Source: Nonomuraea spiralis (GTDB taxonomy: Bacteria > Actinomycetota > Actinomycetes > Streptosporangiales > Streptosporangiaceae). From it: a stretch of DNA of 64,000 nucleotides. Below the pieces are notes generated by a model. It was not told the origin of the DNA, searched no databases, and saw only the letters and a list, made by a program, of their open reading frames with translations. A program made the translations under genes and the position numbers. This document shows, in pieces, positions 48,779 to 62,091 of this stretch. Within the stretch, counting starts at the first letter, position 1, and each line of letters starts with the position of its first letter. The stretch is from NCBI RefSeq assembly GCF_014648435.1, contig NZ_BMRC01000016.1:1-64000 (forward strand). Reading direction: 5' to 3'.

Positions 48779-50607
48779 CGGCCCACCGCGTATCCCTGGG
48801 CGCCACGCGGGTTGGCGGCGGCCTTGAGGAAGCCGCCGTCGCGGGCCACCGCGCTCAGCCTGCCGAGCGACCACGGGCCCTCGACCTCGACCTCGTGCCC
48901 GCGCCGCCGCAGCTCGGCCACGACACCCGGATCGAGCCGCTCCTCGACGTGCAGCACCCCGGGACGCGAGCCGCGCGGGAAGAACGAGCTGGGGAAGTGC
49001 GCGGAGTGGAACATGGGGGCGTCGATCGCCTCCTGGAGGTTCAGGCCGCCGTGCACGACGGCCAGGAAGAAGTTCACGCTCCACTGGTCCTGCTGGTCGC
49101 CGCCCGGCGTGCCGAACGCCAGCCACGGCCTGCCGTCCCTGGTCGCGAACGACGGCGACAGCGTGGTGCGCGGGCGCGTGCCGGGCCGCAGCGAGGCGGG
49201 CAGCCCCTCCTGGAGCCAGAACATCTGCGCCCTGGTGCCCAGGCAGAAGCCCAGCTCGGGGATCGTGGGGGAGCTCTGCAGCCAGCCGCCGCTGGGCGTG
49301 GCCGAGACCATGTTCCCGAACCGGTCCACGACGTCCACGTGACAGGTGTCGCCCCGCACCGCGCCGTCCGGCGTCACCACCTGCTCACCCGCGCCGGTCT
49401 GCTCCCGCGTGCCCGTCAGCGGGGTGTGGCGGGCGATCGTGGGTTCGCCGAGGCCCGGACGGTTGCCGGTGGTCGCCGTGGCGGGCGCGAGGTAGGCGGG
49501 CAGCCGCGGGTCCCGGCCGCCGGGGGAGCCCGGCCGCAGCTCCAGGCTGGCCTCCGGGCCGATGAGCCGCCGCCGCTCCTCGTTGTACGCGGGGCCCAGC
49601 AGGTCGGACATGGGCACGTCCGCGTCGCCGTACCAGGCTTCGCGGTCGGCGAAGGCGAGCTTGGCCGCCTCGGTCACCGTGTGCACGTAGTCCGCGCCGA
49701 GGAACTCCATGGCGTCGAGGTCGTACCCGGCCAGCAGCGCGAGCTGCTGAAGGAAGACCGGCCCCTGCCCCCAGGGACCCGTCTTGTACACGGTGTGCCC
49801 CCGGTAGTCGAAGCCGGCCGGCTCCTCGACGGTGGCCGACCAGCGTGCCAGGTCGTCCCCGGTGAGCAGGCCGCCGTGCACCTCGCCGGAGCTGTCCCGC
49901 CAGGCGGTGCCGGCGCTGAACGCGGCCACTGCCTCGGCGACGAAACCCTCGTACCAGGCGCTTCTGGCGGCGGCGAGTTGTCCTTCGCGAGAGCTCGACG
50001 CGGCTTCGGCCTCGGCGACCAGCCTGCGGTAGGTCTCCGCGAGCACCGGGTTGGCCAGCCGCGAACCCGGCGCGGGCACCCGTCCGCCCGGCAGCCAGGT
50101 GGCCGCGGACGTGGGCCAGTCCCGCGTGAACAGCTCCTCGACCGTGCCGATCGTGGCGGCGATCCGGTCGAGCACCGGCACGCCGTGCTCGGCGTAGTGG
50201 ATCGCCGGGGCCAGCACGTCGGCCAGCGACCAGGTGCCCCACCGCTCCAGCAGCAACATCCACCCGCCGAACGCGCCCGGCACCGTCGCCGCCAGCAGGC
50301 CCGTGCCAGGGACGACGTCCAGGCCCAGCGCGGCGAAGCGCTCGACGGTCGCGGCGGCGGGCGCCACGCCCTGGCCGCACACCGCCGACACCCGCTGCTC
50401 GGCCTCGCTCCACAACAGGATCGGCACCTCGCCGCCGGGGCCGTTGAGATGCGGCTCGGCGACCTGCAACACGAACCCGGTGGTCACCGCCGCGTCGAAG
50501 GCGTTGCCGCCGCGTTCCAGCACGCCCATCCCGGCGGCGGAGGCCAGCCAGTGGGTGCTGGCGACCATGCCGAAGTCGCCCGTCAGTTCGGGTCTGGTGG
50601 TGAACAA
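48775..50607 (-). CDS. gamma-glutamyltransferase-family protein
   Basis: A 610-residue Ntn hydrolase, autoprocessed before Thr421 in GDTCHVDVVD (the conserved TTHxxVxD-like site), then RFGNMVSATPSGGW and LNDEMDDF-like regions replaced by ELGFCLGTRAQMFWLQ. N-terminal HWLASAAGMGVLERGGNAFD and EPHLNGPGGEVP are also typical. No signal peptide, unlike classical GGT, so it resembles the cytoplasmic YwrD type. It hydrolyses or transfers gamma-glutamyl groups. TTG start with GGGAGA six bases upstream. Operon with the TSUP gene, with a GTATAC operator 34 bases before its start. Confidence 0.88.
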   Translation of the reverse strand: MFTTRPELTGDFGMVASTHWLASAAGMGVLERGGNAFDAAVTTGFVLQVAEPHLNGPGGEVPILLWSEAEQRVSAVCGQGVAPAAATVERFAALGLDVVPGTGLLAATVPGAFGGWMLLLERWGTWSLADVLAPAIHYAEHGVPVLDRIAATIGTVEELFTRDWPTSAATWLPGGRVPAPGSRLANPVLAETYRRLVAEAEAASSSREGQLAAARSAWYEGFVAEAVAAFSAGTAWRDSSGEVHGGLLTGDDLARWSATVEEPAGFDYRGHTVYKTGPWGQGPVFLQQLALLAGYDLDAMEFLGADYVHTVTEAAKLAFADREAWYGDADVPMSDLLGPAYNEERRRLIGPEASLELRPGSPGGRDPRLPAYLAPATATTGNRPGLGEPTIARHTPLTGTREQTGAGEQVVTPDGAVRGDTCHVDVVDRFGNMVSATPSGGWLQSSPTIPELGFCLGTRAQMFWLQEGLPASLRPGTRPRTTLSPSFATRDGRPWLAFGTPGGDQQDQWSVNFFLAVVHGGLNLQEAIDAPMFHSAHFPSSFFPRGSRPGVLHVEERLDPGVVAELRRRGHEVEVEGPWSLGRLSAVARDGGFLKAAANPRGAQGYAVGR

Positions 50608-50640
50608 CGCCGTCTCCCTGTCCGCTCGGGTTCAGGAGAC

Positions 50641-50648
50641 TGTATACA
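50641..50648. promoter_or_regulatory. FCD-GntR operator before the gamma-glutamyltransferase gene
   Basis: TGTATACA is a perfect palindrome within CTGTATACAAC, 33 bases before the TTG start. The same GTATACAA core lies at the start of the gntR gene (51358-51365). Confidence 0.55.
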
Positions 50649-50660
50649 ACACCTCACATT

Positions 50661-51344
50661 TCAGGCATCCCCGGGGCCTTCGCCGGCCTCCCGGGGCGCG
50701 GCCGCGAGGAACGACCGGCGCGCGGCGGCGACGTGCGCGACCGCCCTGGCCTGGGCCTCGTCCTCGTCGCCCGCGGCAATGGCCTCGCACAGGCTCAGGT
50801 GCTCCGACCAGGAGTGCGGCCCGCGGGCGGCGGCGGTCTGGCTGAAGACCCACTGCGCCCGCTGCAACATCGGCTTCATCATCAGGTTGAGGTAGGAGTT
50901 GCCGGCCGCCTCGCCCACGGCCAGGTGGAAGGCGGTGTTGAGGTCGGCCACCTCCTCCAGCCGCCCGGCCTCCACGGCCTCCCTGGCGTGGTCGAGCATC
51001 CGGCGCAGCCGGTCGGCGGCCCCGGGGGAGCGCTTACGTGCCGCCAGCCGCGCGGCCAGGCCCTCGATCGCCATCCGCACGTCGAAGAGCTCCTCGCCCT
51101 CCTCGGCCGACAACCGCGCGACCGTCGCGCCGATCCGCGGGACGACCTCGACGAACCCCTCGGCGGCCAGCACCCGGATGGACTCGCGTACGGGGTTGCG
51201 CGACACGCCGAGCAGCGCGGCCAGCCGGTCCTCGACCAGCCGTTCGCCCTGGGCCAGCTCGCCGCGGAGAATACGGCGGCGCAGCTCCTCGGTGACCTCG
51301 TCCCGCAGGGTCTGGTGGGCGGCGCCCAGAGTCAGATCAGCCAT
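50661..51344 (-). CDS. GntR-family regulator with FCD effector domain
   Basis: A 227-residue FadR-type regulator: winged helix (TLRDEVTEELRRRILRGELA, LVEDRLAALLGVSRNPVRES) and an all-helical FCD domain with the metal-binding Asp/His set (LFDVRMAIEGLAARLAA, FHLAVGEAAGNSYL, HLSLCEAIAAGDEDEA). Start taken as ATG 51344; an in-frame ATG at 51356 next to the GTATAC site is possible. It stands just upstream of the gamma-glutamyltransferase/TSUP pair on the same strand, and matching GTATAC sites before both units suggest it controls the pair and itself. Confidence 0.9.
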   Translation of the reverse strand: MADLTLGAAHQTLRDEVTEELRRRILRGELAQGERLVEDRLAALLGVSRNPVRESIRVLAAEGFVEVVPRIGATVARLSAEEGEELFDVRMAIEGLAARLAARKRSPGAADRLRRMLDHAREAVEAGRLEEVADLNTAFHLAVGEAAGNSYLNLMMKPMLQRAQWVFSQTAAARGPHSWSEHLSLCEAIAAGDEDEAQARAVAHVAAARRSFLAAAPREAGEGPGDA

Positions 51345-51352
51345 ATGAGCGC

Positions 51353-51643
51353 TCATCGTATACAAGAGCGGGCCGGTCGGAGGATGATCATGCCCGTCGC
51401 CACCGGCCGGCGCAGCCCCGGCTCCATGTACGTGGCCAGGAACCACGGGTGGCGAAGTCGCCCGTTCGCCACGAACCCGGCCGCCACGATCCCCTGTGGG
51501 ACCAGCGGGATCGCGCCCGGCGACCAGCAGTACATCACCAGCGTGCGCTGCGCCTTGGACAGGTCGGGCAGCTTGAACACGGACTGCCGCCGTTCACGCC
51601 GCCGTACGGTGCCGGCCCGGCGGCCACGCCACCAGCCCCGCAC
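51353..51643 (-). pseudogene. possible fragment of a small membrane-associated hypothetical gene
   Basis: A 96-residue frame contains a protein-like stretch, VFKLPDLSKAQRTLVMYCWS, PGAIPLVPQGIVAAGFVANG, RLRHPWFLATYMEPGLRRPV, with well-placed hydrophobics but no recognisable domain. The start region is Arg-rich noise, and another frame directly upstream (51690-51610) reads RDETLRPEFFSLLGGGAGLV, so one gene may have been split by a frameshift near 51620. It lies downstream of the Lhr helicase on the same strand. It may be a decayed gene or chance; I keep it at low confidence. Confidence 0.3.
51358..51363. promoter_or_regulatory. FCD-GntR operator at the gntR start
   Basis: GTATAC within CGTATACAAG, immediately before the possible ATG at 51356. 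Read on the minus strand it gives CTTGTATACG, matching the site before the gamma-glutamyltransferase gene. Confidence 0.5.
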
Positions 51644-51693
51644 CGCCGCCGAGCAGCGAGAAGAACTCCGGACGCAGCGTCTCGTCCCGCAGG

Positions 51694-56385
<4,692 letters not shown>

Positions 56386-56468
56386 ATACTGCCTCGCGCC
56401 ACTGACAGAAAACGTATTGGCGGAGCGCCCGGTGATTGAGGTGGGGTCATGACGGACATAGAGCGACC

Positions 56469-56957
56469 GTGACCATTGACTATGCCGCCGTCGAGAACCG
56501 ACGCGCACAACTGCGACAACAGTACGCCTTACCGCACCGGCCGTCGAGCAGCGCCCGTGGCCTGCACCACGTGGCCCTGTTGTCGTCCGATGTGGAACGA
56601 ACCATCAAGTTCTACCAGGAACTCCTGGAGTTCCCGCTGACGGAGATCATCGAGAACCGCGACTACAGGGGTTCGAGCCACTTCTTCTTCGACGCCGGCA
56701 ACGGCAACCTGCTCGCCTTCTTCGACTTTCCCGGGCTCGACCTCGGCCCGTACCAGGAGGTGCTCGGCGGTCTGCACCACGTGGCGATCTCCGTGGACCC
56801 CGCCACCTGGGAACGTCTGCGGGGCAAGCTGGAGATGGCCGGCGTGCCGCACCAGATCGAGAGCGGCGCCTCCATCTACTTCAAGGACCCCGACGGCGCC
56901 CGCCTGGAGCTGCTCGCCGACCATCTCGGTGAGATGTACGGCGCGCGGGTGTTGTGA
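56469..56957 (+). CDS. VOC-family (glyoxalase/dioxygenase superfamily) protein
   Basis: A 162-residue metal-dependent vicinal-oxygen-chelate protein. Two beta-alpha-beta-beta-beta modules: LHHVALLSSDVERTIKFYQE and LHHVAISVDPATWERLRGKL, each with a first-strand His, plus YFKDPDGARLELL with the metal-ligand Glu. An N-terminal helix precedes module 1. Such proteins act as dioxygenases, lyases or resistance proteins; the reaction is not predictable here. GTG 56469 is taken as start (VTIDYAAVENRRAQ); the ATG at 56436 lies in the divergent promoter region. Divergent from lhr with under 90 bases between. Confidence 0.85.
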   Translation: MTIDYAAVENRRAQLRQQYALPHRPSSSARGLHHVALLSSDVERTIKFYQELLEFPLTEIIENRDYRGSSHFFFDAGNGNLLAFFDFPGLDLGPYQEVLGGLHHVAISVDPATWERLRGKLEMAGVPHQIESGASIYFKDPDGARLELLADHLGEMYGARVL

Positions 56958-56972
56958 CCGTGCGTCGCAGGC

Positions 56973-57167
56973 TCAGCGCCGCGACGCCCTGCGCGTGCGC
57001 GGCCTGCCCGCACGCGGTTCCTGCCTGATTCCCGCGTGCCGTTCCGATCGCTGTCCCTTCTCCTTCTGTACGGCCTGCCGCATCGCGAGTAACAGCCGGC
57101 GGCGCCTGGCCCTGTTGGCCTTGGTCCTGGAGGTCTTGGGGGGCGAGGACTTGGGGGTCTTTGGCAT
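56973..57167 (-). CDS. small basic hypothetical protein
   Basis: A 64-residue frame with a strongly basic composition: MPKTPKSSPPKTSRTKANRA, then RRRRLLLAMRQAVQKEKGQR and an Arg-rich tail. Codon third positions are mostly G or C and lysines use AAG, as in real genes of this genome. It lies head-to-head with the DUF3046 gene and tail-to-tail with the VOC gene. No ribosome site is seen. It might be a nucleic-acid-binding peptide, or chance in GC-rich DNA. I recognise no family. Confidence 0.35.
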   Translation of the reverse strand: MPKTPKSSPPKTSRTKANRARRRRLLLAMRQAVQKEKGQRSERHAGIRQEPRAGRPRTRRASRR

Positions 57168-57210
57168 GCGGATGTCTTACCCACGCCCGACGCGATTCCA
57201 TACTTGGTTC

Positions 57211-57405
57211 ATGCGCCTGACCGAGTTCTGGAGACGGATGAACGCCCATTTCGGTGAGACCTACGCCGAGTCGTGGGCCCGCGACTACGTGATCGCCCCG
57301 CTGGGCGGCCGTACCGTGACGCAGGCGCTGGCCGACGGCGAGAGCGCCAAGACCGTGTGGCGGGCCGTGTGCCAGGTGGAGGACGTCTCACCCAGACTGC
57401 GCTGA
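57211..57405 (+). CDS. DUF3046 protein
   Basis: A 64-residue protein conserved upstream of recA in many actinobacteria: MRLTEFWRRMNAHFGETYAE, SWARDYVIAPLGGRTVTQAL, then ADGESAKTVWRAVCQVEDVS. Function unknown. A -10-like CATACT (57199-57204) ends six bases before the ATG, with no ribosome site, so it is probably leaderless. The long frame opening at 56929 is spurious upstream of this point. Its 3' end overlaps the convergent gene by 18 bases. Confidence 0.9.
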   Translation: MRLTEFWRRMNAHFGETYAESWARDYVIAPLGGRTVTQALADGESAKTVWRAVCQVEDVSPRLR

Positions 57406-57663
57406 GTCCAGCGTCCGGCGCAGCGAGGCCGCCGCGCTCTCCAGGTCGTCCGCGCCGCCCTGCCCGCCGGGCGACCACAACAACGTCCAGCCCCCGCTGG
57501 AGGGGGTGGCGAAGACGATCGTCTGGCGGCGCGTACGCGGGTGCCACACCCACAGCACCGGGTCGTCGCCGCCGACCAAGCGGCTTACCAGCCCCTGGTG
57601 GGGCAGCAACTCGGCGAGCGCCTCCAGAAGGGCTCGTCGTTCCCCGGTGTAGCCACTCGCCAC
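57388..57663 (-). CDS. small conserved-type hypothetical protein
   Basis: A 91-residue soluble protein starting VASGYTGERRALLEALAELL and containing VLWVWHPRTRRQTIVFATPS and GGWTLLWSPGG, a compact alpha-beta pattern. I do not recognise the family. The GTG at 57663 is chosen because GGAGG lies about eight bases upstream; the frame continues to 57813 without a better start. Convergent with DUF3046. Real coding is supported by the ribosome site and regular hydrophobic pattern. Confidence 0.6.
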   Translation of the reverse strand: MASGYTGERRALLEALAELLPHQGLVSRLVGGDDPVLWVWHPRTRRQTIVFATPSSGGWTLLWSPGGQGGADDLESAAASLRRTLDSAQSG

Positions 57664-57745
57664 TTCGCCGCCTCCAGCCTGTCCCTGGAGTGAGTCTCCC
57701 CAGCTCACGGCGTCTGACAACACGCCGGGGCCAACCCGTACGCCG

Positions 57746-58036
57746 TCACTTCCGACGTGTGGGGAGGACGGCCGTGACGTCGCCCTCCCTCCTCCCCACA
57801 CACTCCTCCCCACACGGCGATCCCGTACGGCGATCCCGTACCGATCGGTGTCCCAGGGACCCGATCACATGACGCCCGTCCATGTGGGACAGGCGTTCAT
57901 CCGACCCGGACCCGTACAACCGCCCATCCGGGCGTACCCCATCACGTCCGCCCGCCGCGCGCAGTCGCACGGCAACGATCCCCAGGGCAGACCCCACGGC
58001 CAATCCGGTAGTGACGACCATGAACGCGAGCGGCAT
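57746..58036 (-). CDS. hypothetical protein with one membrane span
   Basis: A 96-residue frame beginning MPLAFMVVTTGLAVGSALGI, one hydrophobic span, followed by a polar Arg/Gly tail (RAAGGRDGVRPDGRLYGSGS). No known domain. Divergent from recA. The ATG at 58036 has a GGAGGG only about 17 bases upstream, too far for a normal site, so either the start is elsewhere or the gene is not real. Confidence 0.4.
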   Translation of the reverse strand: MPLAFMVVTTGLAVGSALGIVAVRLRAAGGRDGVRPDGRLYGSGSDERLSHMDGRHVIGSLGHRSVRDRRTGSPCGEECVGRREGDVTAVLPTRRK

Positions 58037-58103
58037 CCGAGCACCGGCCTCGCCCTCCTTTGAACACGCCGCATGCATCCCAGCAGCGTGTTCGTGATGT
58101 GAT

Positions 58104-58117
58104 CGAACAATCGTTCG
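58104..58117. promoter_or_regulatory. LexA (SOS) box of recA
   Basis: CGAACAATCGTTCG is a perfect palindrome with the actinobacterial LexA core GAAC-N4-GTTC (58105-58116). TACGAT at 58120-58125 just after it is a plausible -10, so LexA would cover the -35/spacer region. The recA ATG is about 118 bases downstream. Confidence 0.85.
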
Positions 58118-58234
58118 GCTACGATGTAACAGCCGAACCAGGCCACGCCTTCCCCGGCCGTCACGGAAAATGTCGGTGGCAGGCCGTAGCTTTCACTCGA
58201 CTGATCGGACCACGACCCTCCAGAGGGAGCTCCC

Positions 58235-59329
58235 ATGGCTATCAACGACCGCGAGAAGGCCCTCGAGACCGCGCTCGCTCAGATCGAGCGGCAGTTCGGC
58301 AAGGGCTCCGTCATGCGACTGGGCGACGACGCCCGAGCCCCCATCGAGGTGATCCCCACCGGGTCGATCTCCCTTGACGTGGCCCTCGGCATCGGCGGCC
58401 TCCCGCGCGGCCGCATCGTCGAGATCTACGGCCCCGAGTCCTCCGGCAAGACCACGATCGCCCTGCACGCGGTGGCCAACGCCCAGCGGGCCGGCGGCAT
58501 CGCGGCGTTCATCGACGCCGAGCACGCCCTCGACCCCGAATACGCCAAGAAGCTGGGCGTGGACACCGACGCGCTGCTGGTCTCCCAGCCCGACACCGGT
58601 GAGCAGGCGCTTGAGATCGCCGACATGCTGATCAGGTCCGGCGCGGTCGACATCATCGTCATCGACTCGGTGGCCGCCCTGGTGCCCAAGGCCGAGATCG
58701 AGGGCGAGATGGGCGACAGCCACGTCGGACTCCAGGCCCGCCTCATGTCCCAGGCCCTGCGCAAGGTCGCCGGCGCGCTCAACAGCACCGGCACCACCGC
58801 CATCTTCATCAACCAGCTCCGCGAGAAGATCGGCGTCATGTTCGGCAGCCCCGAGACCACGACCGGTGGTAAGGCGCTGAAGTTCTACGCCTCCGTCCGC
58901 ATGGACATCCGCCGCATCGAGACCCTGAAGGACGGCACGGAGGCGGTCGGCAACCGCACCCGGATCAAGGTCGTCAAGAACAAGATGGCCCCGCCCTTCC
59001 GCGTCGCCGACTTCGACATCCTCTACGGCGTGGGCATCTCCCGCGAGGGCGGTCTCATCGACATGGGCGTCGAGCACGGCTTCGTCCGCAAGTCGGGCGC
59101 CTGGTACACGTACGAGGGCGACCAGCTGGGCCAGGGCAAGGAGAACGCCCGTAACTTCCTGAAGAACCACCCCGACATGGCCAACGAGATCGAGAAGAAG
59201 ATCAAGGACAAGCTCGGGGTCGGCCCCAAGCTCGACGCGCCCGCCGAACCGGCCGCCGCCGCCCCGGCTCCCGCCGCCGCGCCGTCGGGCCGTGGCTCGA
59301 AGTCCACCCCCAAGCCGGGTGACGTCTGA
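58235..59329 (+). CDS. recA: recombinase A
   Basis: RecA forms filaments on single-stranded DNA, drives strand exchange and triggers LexA self-cleavage. The 364-residue protein has Walker A GPESSGKT at 66-73, Walker B VDIIVIDSVAALVPKAE, loop L1/L2 residues EMGDSHVGLQARLMSQALRK and FINQLREKIGVMFGSPETTT, and an Ala/Pro-rich C-terminal tail that is longer than in E. coli. GAGGGAG stands eight bases before the ATG. A LexA box lies upstream. recX follows 11 bases after the stop, the usual operon. Confidence 0.98.
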   Translation: MAINDREKALETALAQIERQFGKGSVMRLGDDARAPIEVIPTGSISLDVALGIGGLPRGRIVEIYGPESSGKTTIALHAVANAQRAGGIAAFIDAEHALDPEYAKKLGVDTDALLVSQPDTGEQALEIADMLIRSGAVDIIVIDSVAALVPKAEIEGEMGDSHVGLQARLMSQALRKVAGALNSTGTTAIFINQLREKIGVMFGSPETTTGGKALKFYASVRMDIRRIETLKDGTEAVGNRTRIKVVKNKMAPPFRVADFDILYGVGISREGGLIDMGVEHGFVRKSGAWYTYEGDQLGQGKENARNFLKNHPDMANEIEKKIKDKLGVGPKLDAPAEPAAAAPAPAAAPSGRGSKSTPKPGDV

Positions 59330-59340
59330 TCGGTCGGCAC

Positions 59341-61629
59341 ATGAGTGACAGGGATCCGTCGCAGGCGCCCCGTTCCCAGGACTGGGGCGCATGGCCCGAT
59401 CTCCCCGCCTCGGGGGAGCGCAGAAAGCGCGGACCCCGCGGCCCCCGGGCCACCACCCCTGAGCCGGCGCCCCGGGCGACCGACCGCCCGGCCCCCGCTC
59501 AGGGATCGCGTGGCCCCGACCTGGCCCGTTCGGCCGCAGACGGCTGGCCATCGGTAGACGAATGGCACGAACAACGCGCCCGCCTCCGAGCCGCCACCCC
59601 ACCGACCACGGACACCCCTCTGACAGGTGACGGTCTCCCGGCCACTGACACCACCCCGCGGGACACCTCCATGTCCGGTGACACCACCGAGCCCACCTTC
59701 GCTCTGGACTCCCTCCCGGCCACTGACACCACCCCCACCGACCCCCCTCCGTCCGACCACGACGAGCCGTCCGACCCGGCCGTCCATGACGAGGTGGACG
59801 GCTCGGCCGCCCATGACGCCACGGTCGCGGCTGACGACGCTGATGGCGCTGACGGCGCAGTCGTCGAGGCTGACGGCAGTGGTGATGATGCGGTCGAGGC
59901 CGACGACGTGGCTGTCGCGGCTGACGCGATGGTCACCTCCGATTGGCACTCGGAGCGCCGGACGGCTGTTGCCGTGCCTCCGGCGTGGGGGCCGGGCCGG
60001 GACATCGCCCCGCCGACCTTCACCTGGCCCGGTCAGCAGAGCTCCCCGTCCGCCGAACCCGACACGGGCCCGGCCGACGAGGCCGCCGCAGGGCTGGGTG
60101 GTGAGCGTGGTGGCCTGTTGGATGCGATCGCATCCGGTTGGGGTCAGTCGGCCGAGGAGCGGGATCGGGCTGAGGAGGGCGTTGCCGATCGCCGTACAGG
60201 TGATCGAGCCGGTGGCCGGCCTTTCCAAGGGCGCTCGGAGGATCGTGCCGAGGCGCCGATCTTCGTATGGCCAGGTGAGCGTACCGGCCGTTCCGGTGGT
60301 GACGCCGCTGCTGCGGGCGGGCCTTCCGACGCCGGTGCCGTACGAGCCGGTAAGGGCGTCTCCGGAAGACGTAAGAAGAGGACCCGGAACGGCGAGGGTG
60401 TCACCGAAGATCCTCTGAATGAGGTTGGTGGCCGTGGCGGTGAAGGCTTCTCCGGTGGGGAACTGCGTGAGCCGGACGCCCAGGACGGCAGCGAGGGCTC
60501 TGAACGGCGTCGGGGTGAGCGGGAAGACCCGCATGAGCCGAGCGGCGTTGTTGAAGGCACGCCGGGGGCCGAGGTTCCTCCGAAGGCGAAGTACGACGCC
60601 GACGGGTGGCATTCCGAGGTACTGGCCGGAAGTAGCTGGTTCGCCGAGGAGCAGCAGGCGAGCGGTAGGAAGCGATCGAGCAAAGACCGATCGGGCAAAG
60701 AGCGATCGGGCAAGGGACGTCGCGCGGGTGGACGAGGGGCCGGCGGGGAAAGCGGTCACTCCGAGGAGGAAGCGGCGGGAAACGGCTCGTCCGGGGAAAA
60801 CACCGGGGGAAACGGCTCGTCCGGGGGAGACGTCGGGGCGAGCGGTTCGTCCTGGGCGGACGCGAAGGGGAGCGGCTCGTTCCGGACGGCCGAAGGGGGA
60901 AGCGGCTCGGTCGGAGGGGGCTCGGAGGGAAATGAACAGTTCGGGGGCTCAGAGGGGAGCGGGCTCTTCGGGGGAGGCGGCTCGGAGGAAGGTGGGCTGT
61001 TCGCGGGGGGATCCGGGGGGAGCGGTCGGTCTGGGAGGCGTGCTAAGGCGAGTGGCCGGTTCGGGAGAGGGACTCGGGGGCGTGGGGCGTTGCCTGACGG
61101 GCCCGACGCCGAGAGTTCCGCTGCGGCGGGGCCCGAGGCGGATCCGGAGTCGGTGGCGCGGGCCATCTGTCTTCGGTTGCTCACCATGGCTCCCAAGACC
61201 CGGGCGCAGCTCGCCGAGGCCCTTCGCAAGCGGGACGTACCGGACGAGGCCGCGGAGAAGGTGCTCGATCGGTTCGCCGAGCTCGGGCTGATCAATGACG
61301 AGGCGTTCGCGGAGGCGTGGGTCGATTCCCGGCATCACGGGCGTGGTCTTGCGAAGCGGGCGCTGGCGGCCGAGTTGCGCCATCGGGGCGTGGACACCGA
61401 CACCGTCAAGGAAGCCGTAGATCGCCTGGATTCCGACCAGGAGGCTGAGACGGCCCGGCGGCTGGTGGAACGCAAGCTCGCCTCCACCCGGTCGCTCGAT
61501 CCGCAGACCCGTACTCGGCGTCTGGCCGGCATGCTCGCGCGGAAGGGGTACTCGTCCGGGGTGGCCTATCGGGTGATCCGGGAGGCTCTCGAACAGGAGG
61601 GCATCGATCTGGAGGATGACTTCTCCTGA
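59341..61629 (+). CDS. recX: RecX-family regulator with a very long disordered N-terminal extension
   Basis: RecX caps RecA filaments and limits recombination. Here only residues 600-755 are RecX (VARAICLRLLTMAPKTRAQL, LIDDEAF-like LINDEAFAEAWVDSRHHGRG, LARKGYSSGVAYRVIREAL). Residues 1-600 are low complexity: Pro/Thr/Asp-rich to about 170, acidic Ala/Asp (about 150-195), then mixed charged, and Gly/Ser-rich at about 480-580. Within it short tryptophan motifs recur: GAWPDLP, DGWPSVDEW, SDWHSE, TFTWPGQ, IFVWPGER and DGWHSEVLAGSSW. Usual RecX is 150-250 residues. The frame is open throughout and the ATG at 59341 is the first after recA, so the extension is likely real; internal starts remain possible. 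Confidence 0.9.
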   Translation: MSDRDPSQAPRSQDWGAWPDLPASGERRKRGPRGPRATTPEPAPRATDRPAPAQGSRGPDLARSAADGWPSVDEWHEQRARLRAATPPTTDTPLTGDGLPATDTTPRDTSMSGDTTEPTFALDSLPATDTTPTDPPPSDHDEPSDPAVHDEVDGSAAHDATVAADDADGADGAVVEADGSGDDAVEADDVAVAADAMVTSDWHSERRTAVAVPPAWGPGRDIAPPTFTWPGQQSSPSAEPDTGPADEAAAGLGGERGGLLDAIASGWGQSAEERDRAEEGVADRRTGDRAGGRPFQGRSEDRAEAPIFVWPGERTGRSGGDAAAAGGPSDAGAVRAGKGVSGRRKKRTRNGEGVTEDPLNEVGGRGGEGFSGGELREPDAQDGSEGSERRRGEREDPHEPSGVVEGTPGAEVPPKAKYDADGWHSEVLAGSSWFAEEQQASGRKRSSKDRSGKERSGKGRRAGGRGAGGESGHSEEEAAGNGSSGENTGGNGSSGGDVGASGSSWADAKGSGSFRTAEGGSGSVGGGSEGNEQFGGSEGSGLFGGGGSEEGGLFAGGSGGSGRSGRRAKASGRFGRGTRGRGALPDGPDAESSAAAGPEADPESVARAICLRLLTMAPKTRAQLAEALRKRDVPDEAAEKVLDRFAELGLINDEAFAEAWVDSRHHGRGLAKRALAAELRHRGVDTDTVKEAVDRLDSDQEAETARRLVERKLASTRSLDPQTRTRRLAGMLARKGYSSGVAYRVIREALEQEGIDLEDDFS

Positions 61630-62091
61630 TCTTCTTCGGAGGCGCCCGGTCCCGATCCCGAGGGGTGTGTCCCCACAAAGCTCTGGGGCTGAGGTCTGAG
61701 GGGCGTGGGCGGCAGGGTGTTGAGGGAGAGGGGAAGGCGGGGACAAATGGGGGTGATCGTGGGTTATGTGGTTGATTGGGGAGATTCGGGCCCGTAAGAC
61801 ACGCTTGAGGACGCGTTTGCTTGCTCGTGACCTGTTCGACGCATAACCTCGACGGCAGTGAGGAGTTACTCCGCGCAGTGCGGATTTGCCATACCGGTGA
61901 ACGACGGACGAACGAGCTCGGTTGATCGAGGCAGGCGAGGTGTCGGCTATGGGGGTCGATGCCCGGTCAGTCTTGGCTTGACATCGGTCCTGGAGACGAC
62001 GCCGACCGGGCGTTCTGTGGCGCGCACGTGACCCCTCCCGTTTTGGGTCCGCGTTATGAGGTGTTGACGACGCGAGGAGGGCGGGGCGCAC
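61630..62091. other. intergenic region between recX and rny
   Basis: No gene is supported in these 462 bases. The middle (61730-61930) is less GC-rich and likely carries the rny promoter, but I cannot pick a convincing -35/-10 pair. GAGGAGGGCGGGGC directly before the rny ATG contains its ribosome site. Confidence 0.5.
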
